A stretch of DNA of 64,000 nt. It comes from Streptomyces lacrimifluminis. Its GTDB lineage: Bacteria > Actinomycetota > Actinomycetes > Streptomycetales > Streptomycetaceae. The notes under the pieces were generated by a model. That model made no database searches. It saw only the letters and a list, made by a program, of their open reading frames with translations, and was not told the DNA's origin. Where the stretch lies: positions 62,001-126,000 of the forward strand of contig NZ_BMMU01000001.1 of NCBI RefSeq assembly GCF_014646095.1. Direction: 5' to 3'. Positions 1 through 7,889 of the stretch are shown here, one piece after another (position 1 is the stretch's first letter; each line of letters starts with the position of its first letter). The translations under genes were made by a program, and so were the position numbers.

Positions 1-642
1 AAGCTCCTCTCGGCCAAGGGCATCGGCAACGACACCCTCGTGGTGCTCTACGGCGGCAACAACAACTGGTTCGCCTCGTACGCCTACTGGTACTTCAAGC
101 TGTACGGCCACGACAGCGTCAAGCTGCTCGACGGCGGTCGCAAGAAGTGGGAGCTCGACGCCCGCGAGCTGGTGGAAGAGGTCCCCTCGCGCCCCGCCAC
201 CGACTACAAGGCCAAGCCCCAGAACAAGTCGATCCGCGCCTTCCGTGACGACGTCGTGGCGGCCATCGGCTCGCAGAACCTGGTCGACGTGCGCTCGCCC
301 GACGAGTTCAGCGGCAAGCTGCTCGCCCCCGCCCACCTTCCGCAGGAGCAGTCGCAGCGCCCGGGCCACGTCCCGTCCGCCCGCAACATCCCGTGGTCGA
401 AGAACGCCAACGACGACGGCACCTTCAAGTCGGACGACGAACTCAAGGAGCTCTACGCCGACGAGCAGGTCGACCTCGCCAAGGACACCATCGCGTACTG
501 CCGTATCGGTGAGCGTTCCGCGCTCACCTGGTTCGTCCTGCACGAGCTGCTCGGCGTGGAGAACGTCAAGAACTACGACGGCTCCTGGACCGAGTACGGC
601 TCCCTGGTCGGCGTTCCGATCGAGCTCGGCGCCAACAAGTAG
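1..642 (+). CDS. thiosulfate sulfurtransferase (rhodanese), 5' end cut by the window
   Basis: Open frame from base 1 with no start codon in view, so the N-terminus lies upstream. The visible part has the end of the first, inactive rhodanese domain (YGGNNNWFASYAYW) and a complete second domain. In that domain the active-site loop is CRIGERS, with the catalytic cysteine codon at 499-501. Such two-domain enzymes move a sulfane sulfur from thiosulfate or 3-mercaptopyruvate to cyanide or thiol acceptors in the cytosol. The next gene is a DUF1416 protein, the same pairing as cysA2-sseC2 in Mycobacterium tuberculosis, which supports a sulfur-metabolism role. The physiological donor cannot be told from sequence. 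Confidence 0.93.
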   Translation, partial: KLLSAKGIGNDTLVVLYGGNNNWFASYAYWYFKLYGHDSVKLLDGGRKKWELDARELVEEVPSRPATDYKAKPQNKSIRAFRDDVVAAIGSQNLVDVRSPDEFSGKLLAPAHLPQEQSQRPGHVPSARNIPWSKNANDDGTFKSDDELKELYADEQVDLAKDTIAYCRIGERSALTWFVLHELLGVENVKNYDGSWTEYGSLVGVPIELGANK

Positions 643-755
643 AACCGGCGCCAGGCCGGCGGCAGACCTGTAGTCGCAGCAGACCTGTAGTCAGTGAGTA
701 CCTCGTACACCCCGACCGGCCTTCCCTCCGGTCAGACCTCTGATGGAGAAAAGAC

Positions 756-1043
756 ATGTGTGGAGCGAAGGCCGGCGGCCCGGACGCCTCGACGATCAAG
801 CCCGGTGAGACCACGATCCAGGGTCAGGTGACCCGCGACGGCGAGCCGGTGGTCGGATACGTCCGCCTCCTCGACTCGACCGGCGAGTTCACCGCCGAGG
901 TCCCCACCTCGGCGACCGGACAGTTCCGCTTCTACGCGGCCGAGGGCACCTGGACCGTCCGTGCCCTCGTCCCGGGCGGCACGGCCGACCGCACGGTCGT
1001 CGCCCAGACGGGCGGCCTCTCGGAGGTCGCGATCGCCGTCTGA
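756..1043 (+). CDS. DUF1416 (SseC-like) protein
   Basis: 95-residue protein starting MCGAKAGG. It has a Cys near the N-terminus and a beta-rich body (TTIQGQVTRDGEPVVGYVRL) typical of DUF1416, a transthyretin-like fold. A GGAGAAAAG-type ribosome binding site lies just upstream of the ATG. It follows the sulfurtransferase by 113 bp, as sseC follows cysA2 in mycobacteria, so a sulfur-transfer or thiol-related role is inferred; the biochemical function is unknown. Between the two genes the 14-mer GCAGACCTGTAGTC occurs twice. A strong hairpin follows the gene and probably ends the transcript. Confidence 0.88.
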   Translation: MCGAKAGGPDASTIKPGETTIQGQVTRDGEPVVGYVRLLDSTGEFTAEVPTSATGQFRFYAAEGTWTVRALVPGGTADRTVVAQTGGLSEVAIAV

Positions 1044-1063
1044 CGGCACCAGCAGCAGTAACC

Positions 1064-1100
1064 GAAGGGCCGTACTCCTTGATTCGGGGTACGGCCCTTC
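1064..1100 (+). terminator. hairpin terminator after the DUF1416 gene
   Basis: A 12-bp perfect stem, GAAGGGCCGTAC (1064-1075) with its complement at 1089-1100, and a 13-nt loop. It lies 20 bp past the stop codon. It has no T-run, as is usual in Streptomyces. Confidence 0.75.
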
Positions 1101-1126
1101 GCCGTCCGCAGACCTACCCTGGACGT

Positions 1127-1387
1127 ATGTACGCGCGACGGCGCCACGCCTACTTCGCCATGATGGGGACGTGCATCGGCCTCTTCGTCCTGGCTTGGTC
1201 GGTCGTACGCCTCTGGTCGATGCCGGTGGCGGTCGGTATGTGCGTGGTGGCGATGGTGATCCCGCCCTTGGCGGCGATCGTCGCCAACCGCCGGGGCCCG
1301 GACGACCGCTGGTGGGACGACCCGTCCGGCGACACCAGGTCCGACGAGTGGTGGGACGAGCTGGACGGCAGGAAGCGCCGCCCGTAG
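1127..1387 (+). CDS. DUF3099 small membrane protein
   Basis: 86-residue protein, MYARRRHAYFAM, with two hydrophobic segments (about residues 8-28 and 32-52) and an acidic, Trp-rich cytoplasmic tail (DDRWWDDPSGD). This layout matches DUF3099 proteins of actinobacteria. I chose the ATG at 1127 because TACCCT sits exactly 6 nt before it, the signature of a leaderless transcript. A start at 1079 would overlap the upstream terminator. Function unknown. Confidence 0.8.
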   Translation: MYARRRHAYFAMMGTCIGLFVLAWSVVRLWSMPVAVGMCVVAMVIPPLAAIVANRRGPDDRWWDDPSGDTRSDEWWDELDGRKRRP

Positions 1388-1415
1388 CCGAGCAGGTCGA
1401 GGGGGACGGGGACCC

Positions 1416-1802
1416 GTGGGACGTACGAGAGTGTCCACCGTCGTGCTGGACGCGCGTGACGCGCACGAACTGGCCGGCTTCTACCGACGCCTCCTCGGCT
1501 ACGAGATCCGCAGCGAGGAACCCGACTGGGTCCTCATCGGCTCCCCGTCCGGCGCCGAGGGTGTCTCCCTCGCCTTCGAGACGGAACGCGCGTACGTCCC
1601 GCCTGTCTGGCCCACCCGCGCCCCCGGCGACCAGCAGATGATGCTCCACCTGGACATTGAGGTCGACGACCTGGAAGGGGAGACGGCGAGGGCGGTGTCG
1701 GAGGGCGCCCGGCTCGCCGACTACCAGCCGCAGGACGACGTACGCGTCCTGCTGGACCCGTCGGGCCACTCGTTCTGCCTGTGGACGCCCGCCGCGCCCT
1801 GA
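1416..1802 (+). CDS. VOC family (glyoxalase/bleomycin-resistance fold) protein
   Basis: 128-residue single VOC domain: an opening beta strand with DARDAHELAGFYRRLLGYE, then LHLDIEVDDL and a closing DPSGHSFCLWTP. VOC proteins use a beta-alpha-beta-beta-beta fold to bind a metal and small substrates or antibiotics. The usual metal ligands are only partly evident (His in LHLDIEVDD; none is clear in the last strand), so it may bind a ligand rather than act as an enzyme. The GTG start at 1416 has GAGGGGGA 9 nt upstream; GTG at 1431 is an alternative. Substrate unknown. Confidence 0.82.
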   Translation: MGRTRVSTVVLDARDAHELAGFYRRLLGYEIRSEEPDWVLIGSPSGAEGVSLAFETERAYVPPVWPTRAPGDQQMMLHLDIEVDDLEGETARAVSEGARLADYQPQDDVRVLLDPSGHSFCLWTPAAP

Positions 1803-1818
1803 ACGCCTGTGCCCCGTG

Positions 1819-2115
1819 TCATGGCGTGCGGGGCGGGGTCATGCGCGCCGGTTCCAGGCCTGGGGGCGGACTGTCGGGCCCCTCGGTCGGCTCCATGACC
1901 GCGTAGTCCGCGAAGACCCGGCGATAGCGCGTGTGCCGGGTCTCCTGAGTGTGTCTGCGCTGCCACTCCTCGACCTCCCCCGGCCCCGGCCACGTACCGG
2001 ACCCGGCCCCGCAGTCCGCGTCCTCGCCCGAGACGCAGCGCGCGGAGTACTCCGGGTACGCGGTGAGGTCCTGCACGAGCTCGTACGCCACGTACCGGAA
2101 GACCCGTCGGGTCAC
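1819..2115 (-). CDS. DUF7848-like small protein
   Basis: 98-residue protein starting VTRRVFRYVAYELVQD and containing two Cys (SARCVSGEDADC) and a WQRRHTQETRHTRYRRV segment. This resembles the small proteins now grouped as DUF7848, common in Streptomyces beside XRE/DUF397 modules. Its GTG start overlaps the TGA of the upstream gene (GTGA), so the two are translationally coupled. Family assignment is from memory of the motif pattern. Function unknown. Confidence 0.65.
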   Translation of the reverse strand: MTRRVFRYVAYELVQDLTAYPEYSARCVSGEDADCGAGSGTWPGPGEVEEWQRRHTQETRHTRYRRVFADYAVMEPTEGPDSPPPGLEPARMTPPRTP

Positions 2116-2507
2116 GAACCGTGCTCCGCCCGCTGGTGCCTGCGCATCAGGACGTCGGCGTCGGTCACCGCGCTGGCGTCCGACGCTGCCTGAGCGGTCC
2201 GCCGCAGCCCGTCCACCTCGGCGCACGTCTCGCAGCCGGGCACCGGCGCGGGCGGTCGGCTCGGCTCCGGGTAGCCCCAAGTGGCGCGCTCGGCACGCTC
2301 GTTCGCCGCGCGTACGCCCGCGCTCAGCCGTTGCTCGGGTGTGGCCGGGCGGAGCGACCCGGGGTCGGCCTGCCACTCACGGCCGCCGCCGACGGGGCGG
2401 AGCATCGCGTACGGGCCGGAGGTGGCCCGGTACTCGCCGATCCTGTCCGTGACCAGGTCGTGGACCAGCGTGCCGGGCTCGAAGGATGTCGTCGGCTCGG
2501 TTGTCAT
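2112..2507 (-). CDS. hypothetical protein coupled to the DUF7848-like gene
   Basis: 131 residues from MTTEPTTSFEPGTLVHD. The N-terminal half resembles a small beta barrel that Streptomyces uses in regulatory-module proteins (TDRIGEYRATSGPYAMLRPVGG). The middle is helical and has two Cys (CETCAEVDGL). I prefer the ATG at 2507 over the one at 2525 because AAAGGAA lies about 9 nt upstream of it. It is transcribed away from the XRE regulator at 2686 and shares about 180 bp of control region with it. No function known. Confidence 0.68.
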   Translation of the reverse strand: MTTEPTTSFEPGTLVHDLVTDRIGEYRATSGPYAMLRPVGGGREWQADPGSLRPATPEQRLSAGVRAANERAERATWGYPEPSRPPAPVPGCETCAEVDGLRRTAQAASDASAVTDADVLMRRHQRAEHGS

Positions 2508-2685
2508 GGATGCCGTTCCTTTCATCCAACTTCTATACGGAATGCGGTGTTTGTACTACTCTGCGTATTCGGGTTCAGGGTGAGCATGGCCCATCCGCGT
2601 CGCCAAAACGCCGCTGAGCGGCGGTTGTTCGGCGCGTGGAGGTGCAAGTTCCATAAATTCCACAGGTTTCCACAGGAGGAGTGCG

Positions 2686-3528
2686 ATGCCGTCGCGAAGG
2701 GTGATCACCGGGCGGAGCCAGGAACCCAGGCGACGGTTCGCGGAGGAGCTGCGCTTACTCCGGGTCAAGAGCGGGGAGAGCCTGCGGCAGCTCGCGGAGA
2801 CACTGGGGTGGGACGCGTCCCTGTTCGGCAAGCTGGAGAGCGGGGCGACTCTGGGAAGCCCGGAGGTGGCCCAGGCGCTGGATCAGCATTACGGCACGGG
2901 CGGGCTCGTACTCACCTTGTGGGAACTGGCGGTGGCTGATCCGACGCAGTTCAAGGAGCGGTACCGGCGGTACATGGTGCTGGAGGCCGAGGCGGTCAGT
3001 CTCTGGCACTACGCTGCCGCCAACCTGCCCGGTGTTCTCCAAACCTCCGAATACGCACGCGAGTTGCTCGCGGCGGGCGGGCTCGGCGGGGAGGAGTTGG
3101 AGGTACAGGTCGAGGCGCGCGTGGGCCGTCGCGCGGTGCTGCTGGCGGACGGTGCCCCGCGGTTCCGTACGATCCTCTCCGAGTCCGTGTTGCGGACGCC
3201 GCTGCGGGATGCCGCCAAGTGGCGCGAGCAACTGGAGCACCTGCTGCTCATGGGGCAGCGCAACAACGTCACCATCCACGTGGTGCCGCTCAGCGCCGGA
3301 CCCCACGGACTGGCGAACACCGACGCCATGTTCCTGCGGGGCGCCGACGGACGCACCGTGGCGTGGGTCGAGACCGGATACTCGGGCGAACTGGTCCAGG
3401 AGAATGCAGACGTCGAACGGCTCCAGCTCCGATACGATCTGGTACGCGATTTGGCCCTATCGCCGGACGAATCGCGGAAGTTGATCAGGCGGATGTTGGA
3501 GGAAGCCCCATGCGAGCCATCGACCTGA
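2686..3528 (+). CDS. Scr1-type XRE regulator (HTH plus DUF5753), contains a TTA codon
   Basis: 280 residues. An N-terminal XRE helix-turn-helix (about 15-75: LRLLRVKSGESLRQLAETLG) is followed by a DUF5753 domain (about 95-270: LPGVLQTSEYAREL ... VHVVPLSAGPHG-type core). Such proteins form antitoxin-like regulatory pairs with small DUF397 proteins such as the next gene, and many affect development or antibiotic production. The ATG has AGGAGG 7-8 nt upstream. Codon 24 (2755-2757) is TTA, so translation should need the bldA leucyl-tRNA, tying expression to the onset of differentiation. The last 19 bp overlap the DUF397 gene. Confidence 0.92.
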   Translation: MPSRRVITGRSQEPRRRFAEELRLLRVKSGESLRQLAETLGWDASLFGKLESGATLGSPEVAQALDQHYGTGGLVLTLWELAVADPTQFKERYRRYMVLEAEAVSLWHYAAANLPGVLQTSEYARELLAAGGLGGEELEVQVEARVGRRAVLLADGAPRFRTILSESVLRTPLRDAAKWREQLEHLLLMGQRNNVTIHVVPLSAGPHGLANTDAMFLRGADGRTVAWVETGYSGELVQENADVERLQLRYDLVRDLALSPDESRKLIRRMLEEAPCEPST

Positions 3529-3791
3529 ACAGCTTGACGTGGCGCAAGAGCAGCTACAGCAACCAGGACGGCGGTCAGTGCGTCGAGGTCTCCCACGACT
3601 TCCTGTGCTCCGCCGCCTGGCGTAAGAGCAGCTACAGCAACCAGGACGGCGGGGCCTGCGTAGAAGTCGCCCCCAACCTCCCCGCCGTCGTCCCCGTCCG
3701 GGACAGCAAGGATCCCGGTCGAGGTGCCCTCGTCCTCGGGGCCGGGGCCTGGGCCGTCTTCGTCGGTGCTGTCAGGGACGACTCGCTCTAG
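3510..3791 (+). CDS. DUF397 protein with two tandem copies of the motif
   Basis: 93 residues. DUF397 proteins usually carry one WRKSSYSN...CVEV unit; this one has two, WRKSSYSNQDGGQCVEV and WRKSSYSNQDGGACVEV, separated by only a few residues. The DNA is also nearly identical over the shared core, so the duplication is recent or kept by gene conversion. The single C-terminal part (VPVRDSKDPGRGALV) is the usual DUF397 end. GGAGGAAG precedes the ATG, and the gene overlaps the end of its XRE partner, so the two are co-translated. The likely role is to modulate the XRE/DUF5753 regulator. Confidence 0.88.
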   Translation: MRAIDLNSLTWRKSSYSNQDGGQCVEVSHDFLCSAAWRKSSYSNQDGGACVEVAPNLPAVVPVRDSKDPGRGALVLGAGAWAVFVGAVRDDSL

Positions 3792-4150
3792 TAGACGAGC
3801 GCCTGCGTCCCGTCCGCCATCGCCTCCTGGACGAAGAGCTGCGCGCCCGCGATCCGTACGCCCTCGATGACGTCCTTCTCGGTGATGTCCCGCCGGGCCG
3901 CGCACTGGGTGCAGAGGGTGAGGCGCCCTGCCGCGAGGACCGAGTCGATCAGGTCGGGCAGCGGCGCGGCGTGCGGCAGCTCGAACTCGGCGGCCCGGCC
4001 CGGCAGCGCGAACCACGCCGACTCCCCGGTCAGCCACAGGGACACCTCGACCCCGCTGGCCACGGCCACCGCCGCCACCGTGAACGCCTGCGAGCAGCGC
4101 TCGGGGGCATCGGCCCCTGCCGTCACCTTGATCACGAGCTTCTTCGCCAT
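3788..4150 (-). CDS. DsrE/DsrF-like sulfur relay family protein
   Basis: 120 residues from MAKKLVIKVTAGADAPERC. The Rossmann-like layout with a Cys at the end of the first helix and a second pair (LTLCTQCAARR) is typical of DsrE-family proteins. Some of these carry persulfides; many actinobacterial members have no assigned role. I placed the start at 4150 because TACGAT lies 6 nt upstream, which suggests a leaderless mRNA. The 3' end overlaps the convergent DUF397 gene by 4 bp. Confidence 0.8.
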   Translation of the reverse strand: MAKKLVIKVTAGADAPERCSQAFTVAAVAVASGVEVSLWLTGESAWFALPGRAAEFELPHAAPLPDLIDSVLAAGRLTLCTQCAARRDITEKDVIEGVRIAGAQLFVQEAMADGTQALVY

Positions 4151-4360
4151 GGCCGCATCGTAGGCCGTGGTGCGGACCCCGTTGTTCACCTCAGGGCGGC
4201 GCGTGCCGGGTGGTGACCGGGCTGACCCCGGTCGCGTGAGCCCGGGTCCGGGTCCGGCCGGTCGTCATGTAGTCCGAATCGTGATCGACTTCCTTACAAC
4301 TCTGGGCGTTCACCATGGGGCTCCTGTGCGCGCGGATAGGGAATCCGTGCGTCACGTTGC

Positions 4361-5197
4361 ATGGGGGACGTCTTGCAAGTCTCGGAAGAACCCGAAGCGC
4401 CGAAGACCCTGGAGGTCGTCGAGGGCGCGGAGGAACCGGCTGTGACGGAGGCCGCTGAAGCCCCGCAGGAACCGCCCGCGCCGCCGCGGGTGCGTCGGCG
4501 CGGGCGTACGACGCTGCTGATCGCCGGTGCCGCCGTGCTCGGGGTCGTCGCCGGAACCTGTGCCGGATATCTCGTACAGGCCGACCGTGAGCCCACGCCG
4601 CTGCCTCCGCTGTCGCAGCCGGTGCTCGCGCAGGCGGGCGGCGAGGGGCCGGAGCCGCTGTCGGCCGCCCAGGACCGACAGGTGCGGACCGATGGCGATC
4701 TGCGCAAGCTGCTGCTGCGGAAGCCGGCCGGCACGAAGGTCCCCGAATGGCTGGAGTCCACTGACGGTTGGTTGGATTTCGCCGCCTATCTCGGCAACTT
4801 CGTCGACCCGGGCGACAGGTTCGACCGTATGGCCGAGGACGAGTTCCGCCGGGCGGCCGTCGTCGGCTGGGAGAGTGGCCGTGCGTTCAGCGTGCAGATC
4901 CGGCTCGTGCAGTTCCGGCAGGGGAACAGCACGGCGGCCGTCGACTCCGTCAGCGATCACCAGGGGTGGGCGGAGGACGGGGACGGCACCGACAGCTGGG
5001 GCATCCCCGGCACCGGGAACGACAGGGCGTACGTACACACCCGGCCGTACACCGAGCCCGGATACGAGCCGCAGTACTCGGCCGAGGCGCACGCCTGGCG
5101 CGGGGATGTCGCGATGGAGATCTGGATCTACGACAGCAAGCCGATCCCGAAGAAGACGATCATGGATCTGGCCGAGCGGCAGATGGAGCGGCTATGA
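4361..5197 (+). CDS. membrane-anchored protein, first of a coupled trio
   Basis: 278 residues. A cytoplasmic acidic and Pro-rich N-terminus (1-44) ends in basic RVRRRGR, followed by one membrane segment (about 49-70: TLLIAGAAVLGVVAGTC) and an extracytoplasmic domain. That domain contains DLRKLLLRKPAGTK and STDGWLDFAAYL, which recur in modified form in the third gene (DLRALVLPAPEG, GSDGWLATKDYL). Topology is therefore inside-TM-outside. Its stop overlaps the next start (ATGA at 5194). I do not recognise the family. Confidence 0.75.
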   Translation: MGDVLQVSEEPEAPKTLEVVEGAEEPAVTEAAEAPQEPPAPPRVRRRGRTTLLIAGAAVLGVVAGTCAGYLVQADREPTPLPPLSQPVLAQAGGEGPEPLSAAQDRQVRTDGDLRKLLLRKPAGTKVPEWLESTDGWLDFAAYLGNFVDPGDRFDRMAEDEFRRAAVVGWESGRAFSVQIRLVQFRQGNSTAAVDSVSDHQGWAEDGDGTDSWGIPGTGNDRAYVHTRPYTEPGYEPQYSAEAHAWRGDVAMEIWIYDSKPIPKKTIMDLAERQMERL

Positions 5198-6051
5198 GTG
5201 AGCGCGACGAGGTTCGCGACGAGATTCGCGTAGGCCCGGAGGCGCAGCCGGGTTCACTGCCCGGCGAACCTGTCCGGCGCGTGCGCTTCGCAGCCGTGGC
5301 CGGGTCCGTGGTGCTGGCCGGTGCGCTGGTCGCCGGGGTGGTCCACACGGTGGTGACCGTGCGGGCGGCCGACCGTGACGCCGGTGCTCCGACCTGGAAG
5401 TTCCCCGAGCGCGAGACCGAGAAGAAGGCGTCGGCCAGGCAGGGGCTCGCCGGCGTGCTCGTGCCGTACGGCAGTGGTGAAGGCACCGGCCTCACCGGCG
5501 GCGGTGACAAGGGCACCTGGATCCAGGGGCCGGACGTCGCGCCGTTCGGTTCCGACGTGGAGCTCGGCGGAGCCCAGGCCACGGCCCTGCGGAAGGAATC
5601 CCTGCGTGGGCTGCCTCGCGACCAGCGCAAGGAGCTGGAAGGAATGATCGACCAGCAGCGCATCAAGGGTATGGCGGCACGCAGCTACTTCAGCGACCGG
5701 ACGTACGCCCATGTGCGCAATGTGTCCGTCTCCTCGGTGACCGTCGTGCTCGCCCGGATGGAGAACAGGTCGGCCGTCCGCCGCAGCTCCACGTTCCAGA
5801 ACAGGTTCCTCGACGCCTCGGGACTCTTCCGTAAAGGCATGAAGATCGAGGGGCACGACGACGCCCGGTGCTTCCAGCGGCTCAAGGGTGAGGACGACGT
5901 GGCGCTCGACAGGATGCTCTGCTCCGCCTACGTGGGAGGCGTCCTGGTCACCGTCACGGCGTACGGTGCGCAGCCACTCGACACCAAGGGCATCACGACG
6001 TTGGTGCGCACCCAGCTCGACCGCATCACCGAGCCGGGGGAAGCCGTATGA
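5194..6051 (+). CDS. membrane-anchored protein, second of a coupled trio
   Basis: 285 residues with the same architecture as its neighbours: a charged N-terminus, one membrane segment (about 31-53: FAAVAGSVVLAGALVAGVV), then an extracytoplasmic domain. The outer domain is more diverged but keeps an opening LAGVLVPYGSGEG like the LRALVLPAPEG of the third protein. It has two Cys (CFQRLKG, MLCSAY) that could form a disulfide. The ATG overlaps the preceding TGA, and its own TGA overlaps the next ATG, so the three are made in fixed proportion. Function unknown. Confidence 0.74.
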   Translation: MSERDEVRDEIRVGPEAQPGSLPGEPVRRVRFAAVAGSVVLAGALVAGVVHTVVTVRAADRDAGAPTWKFPERETEKKASARQGLAGVLVPYGSGEGTGLTGGGDKGTWIQGPDVAPFGSDVELGGAQATALRKESLRGLPRDQRKELEGMIDQQRIKGMAARSYFSDRTYAHVRNVSVSSVTVVLARMENRSAVRRSSTFQNRFLDASGLFRKGMKIEGHDDARCFQRLKGEDDVALDRMLCSAYVGGVLVTVTAYGAQPLDTKGITTLVRTQLDRITEPGEAV

Positions 6052-6944
6052 CCGAGCAGCCACGACTGATCGACGAAGCCGAACCGGACAGCGCCCTCGT
6101 CGGCGAGTCACCAAACAGCGCCGGACCGTCCGCCGCCACCGGCGAGGCACAGCCCGGTCCCGCGGCGCCCCCGGTGGCGAGGGGCCGGCGGGTCCTGCCC
6201 GCTCTCCTGCGCTGGACCGCCGCCCTCGCCGTCCTCGCCGCGGCCGGTACGGCGACGGCGTACGGGATCGCGGGCATGGAGCGTACGGACGTACCGGGAC
6301 TGGCCACCGAGTCGGACGGGCGCTGGGACTTCCCGCAGCTCACCAAGCCGCCGCTGCCCGCAGGCAGCCCCGGGCCCTTCGCCAAGGACAACGCGGCAGG
6401 GACGCACCACGCCGATCTGCGCGCCCTCGTCCTGCCCGCGCCCGAGGGAGCGAAGGAGGACAAGACGCTGCGCGGCTCGGACGGCTGGCTGGCGACGAAG
6501 GACTACCTGGCGGAGTACGAACTGAAGGAGGACCGGGACGCCCTCGGGCAGCGGCTCGTCGATCTCGGCCTGCGGCACATCGCCGCTCGCGGCTGGACCA
6601 CACCCGACGGCACCCGGACCCGCGTCTACCTGCTCAGATTCGGCACGGCGACCGTTGTGGAGGAGGGGATGGCACGCTACGCCGCCTCGTACTCCTCCCC
6701 GGTCTATCAGGTGCGGGGCGCCGGTGAGACCCGCTACGACAGTGGCTTCCCGGGCTCCTCCGAAATGGTGGACATCGCCCGCACCGCCTACGTGGAGGCG
6801 AAGCCGTACGGCGCCGAGCAGGTCCGCCAGGCCTACCTCGTGGCCGGGGACGTCTACGCGGTGATCCTCCAGTCCCGCAAGGGGACCGCCGAGGCCGTCC
6901 CCTTCCAGCAGACGGTCACCCTGCAGAGTCAGCTGCTCGGCTGA
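6048..6944 (+). CDS. membrane-anchored protein, third of a coupled trio
   Basis: 298 residues: a disordered cytoplasmic N-terminus (1-40), basic ARGRRVLPALLRW, one membrane segment (about 55-75: AALAVLAAAGTATAYGIAG) and an extracytoplasmic domain of about 220 residues that is clearly homologous to the first gene's. It starts within the stop of the second gene (ATGA). A terminator-like hairpin follows at 7003. The three proteins probably act together at the cell surface; nothing in them suggests an enzyme. Confidence 0.75.
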   Translation: MTEQPRLIDEAEPDSALVGESPNSAGPSAATGEAQPGPAAPPVARGRRVLPALLRWTAALAVLAAAGTATAYGIAGMERTDVPGLATESDGRWDFPQLTKPPLPAGSPGPFAKDNAAGTHHADLRALVLPAPEGAKEDKTLRGSDGWLATKDYLAEYELKEDRDALGQRLVDLGLRHIAARGWTTPDGTRTRVYLLRFGTATVVEEGMARYAASYSSPVYQVRGAGETRYDSGFPGSSEMVDIARTAYVEAKPYGAEQVRQAYLVAGDVYAVILQSRKGTAEAVPFQQTVTLQSQLLG

Positions 6945-7002
6945 GGAGCTCTGAGGATGTCTGACGGACCTCCGCGGACCTCTGTGGACCTCGCCGTGAG
7001 GA

Positions 7003-7033
7003 CCGGGCCCCACCCGACTAGAGTGGGGCCCGG
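7003..7033 (+). terminator. hairpin terminator after the membrane-protein trio
   Basis: 11-bp perfect stem CCGGGCCCCAC (7003-7013) with complement 7023-7033 and a 9-nt loop, about 60 bp past the last stop. Confidence 0.75.
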
Positions 7034-7101
7034 CCCTTGCGTACTGCGTGTACCGACCTGTACCGCGTGTACTGCCCAACCGATCGTCCGAGGAGCACCC
7101 C

Positions 7102-7203
7102 GTGCTTGAGGCATTCTTCGAAGCCCTGCTGGTTCTGGTCGCCGTCGGCGTTCTCGCCTTCGCCGGTCTCACGGTCAAGAAGCTGTACCAGGGCCAGCGC
7201 TGA
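7102..7203 (+). CDS. very small single-pass membrane protein
   Basis: 33 residues starting VLEAFFEALLVLVAVG: one continuous hydrophobic helix of about 22 residues followed by a short basic tail (VKKLYQGQR). The GTG at 7102 has AGGAG 7 nt upstream. Its position, just upstream of the nitrobindin-like gene with 43 bp between them, and its near-ideal codon bias argue that it is translated. Proteins of this kind are known as conserved hypotheticals in Streptomyces; role unknown. Confidence 0.7.
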   Translation: MLEAFFEALLVLVAVGVLAFAGLTVKKLYQGQR

Positions 7204-7246
7204 CCCCCGCCACCAGGAATCGCAGGAATAGCAGGAATAGCAGCTC

Positions 7247-7822
7247 ATGATCGAGATCCCGTCCGACCTCCACAAGGACCTTGTGCCGCTCGTCTTCCTG
7301 CTCGGTGAGTGGGCCGGCGCGGGGGTCTACGACTTCCCCGGTGACGAGAAGTGCAACTTCGGGCAGGAGGTCACCTTCACGCACGACGGACGTGACTTCC
7401 TGGAGTACCACTCCCACTCGTGGGTGCTGGACGCCGACGGCAACAAGGTCCGGCCCCTGGAGTCCGAGTCCGGCTACTGGCGGGTCGACGCCGACCGCAA
7501 GGTCGAGGTCGTCATGGTCCGCCAGGACGGTGTCGTCGAGGTCTGGTACGGCGAGCTGGCCGCCAAGAAGCCGCAGATCGACATCGTGACCGACGCCGTG
7601 GCGCGGACGGCGGCCTCGGGGCCGTACACCGGCGGCAAGCGGCTCTACGGGTACGTGCACAGCGACCTCATGTGGGTCGGCGAGAAGCAGACCCCGGACG
7701 TCGAGCTGCGCCCGTACATGTCGGCGCACCTGAAGAAGGTCGTCACCCCGGAGGACGTCGAACGCTGGGCGAAGGCCCTGCCGGACGACATGCCGGACGA
7801 CGGGATCGCCTTCTTCAAGTAG
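7247..7822 (+). CDS. nitrobindin-like heme-binding beta-barrel protein (FABP family)
   Basis: 191 residues. The opening LLGEWAGAGVYDFP matches the GxWxGxG signature of nitrobindin/THAP4-type beta barrels, and the rest alternates beta strands (VTFTHDGRDFLEYHSHSW, GYWRVDADRKVEVVMV). Family members bind heme b in the barrel, and some bind or isomerise nitrogen oxides. Several His are present near the C-terminal half (YVHSDLMW, MSAHLKK) as candidate heme ligands. It is followed by nur, transcribed the same way. Cytoplasmic; the exact role in Streptomyces is unproven. Confidence 0.88.
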   Translation: MIEIPSDLHKDLVPLVFLLGEWAGAGVYDFPGDEKCNFGQEVTFTHDGRDFLEYHSHSWVLDADGNKVRPLESESGYWRVDADRKVEVVMVRQDGVVEVWYGELAAKKPQIDIVTDAVARTAASGPYTGGKRLYGYVHSDLMWVGEKQTPDVELRPYMSAHLKKVVTPEDVERWAKALPDDMPDDGIAFFK

Positions 7823-7889
7823 GGCCGGCGAGCAGAGCCGGTGAGCAGACCCAGTGAGTGGACCCGGCAAGTGGTCCTAGACTCGTGGT

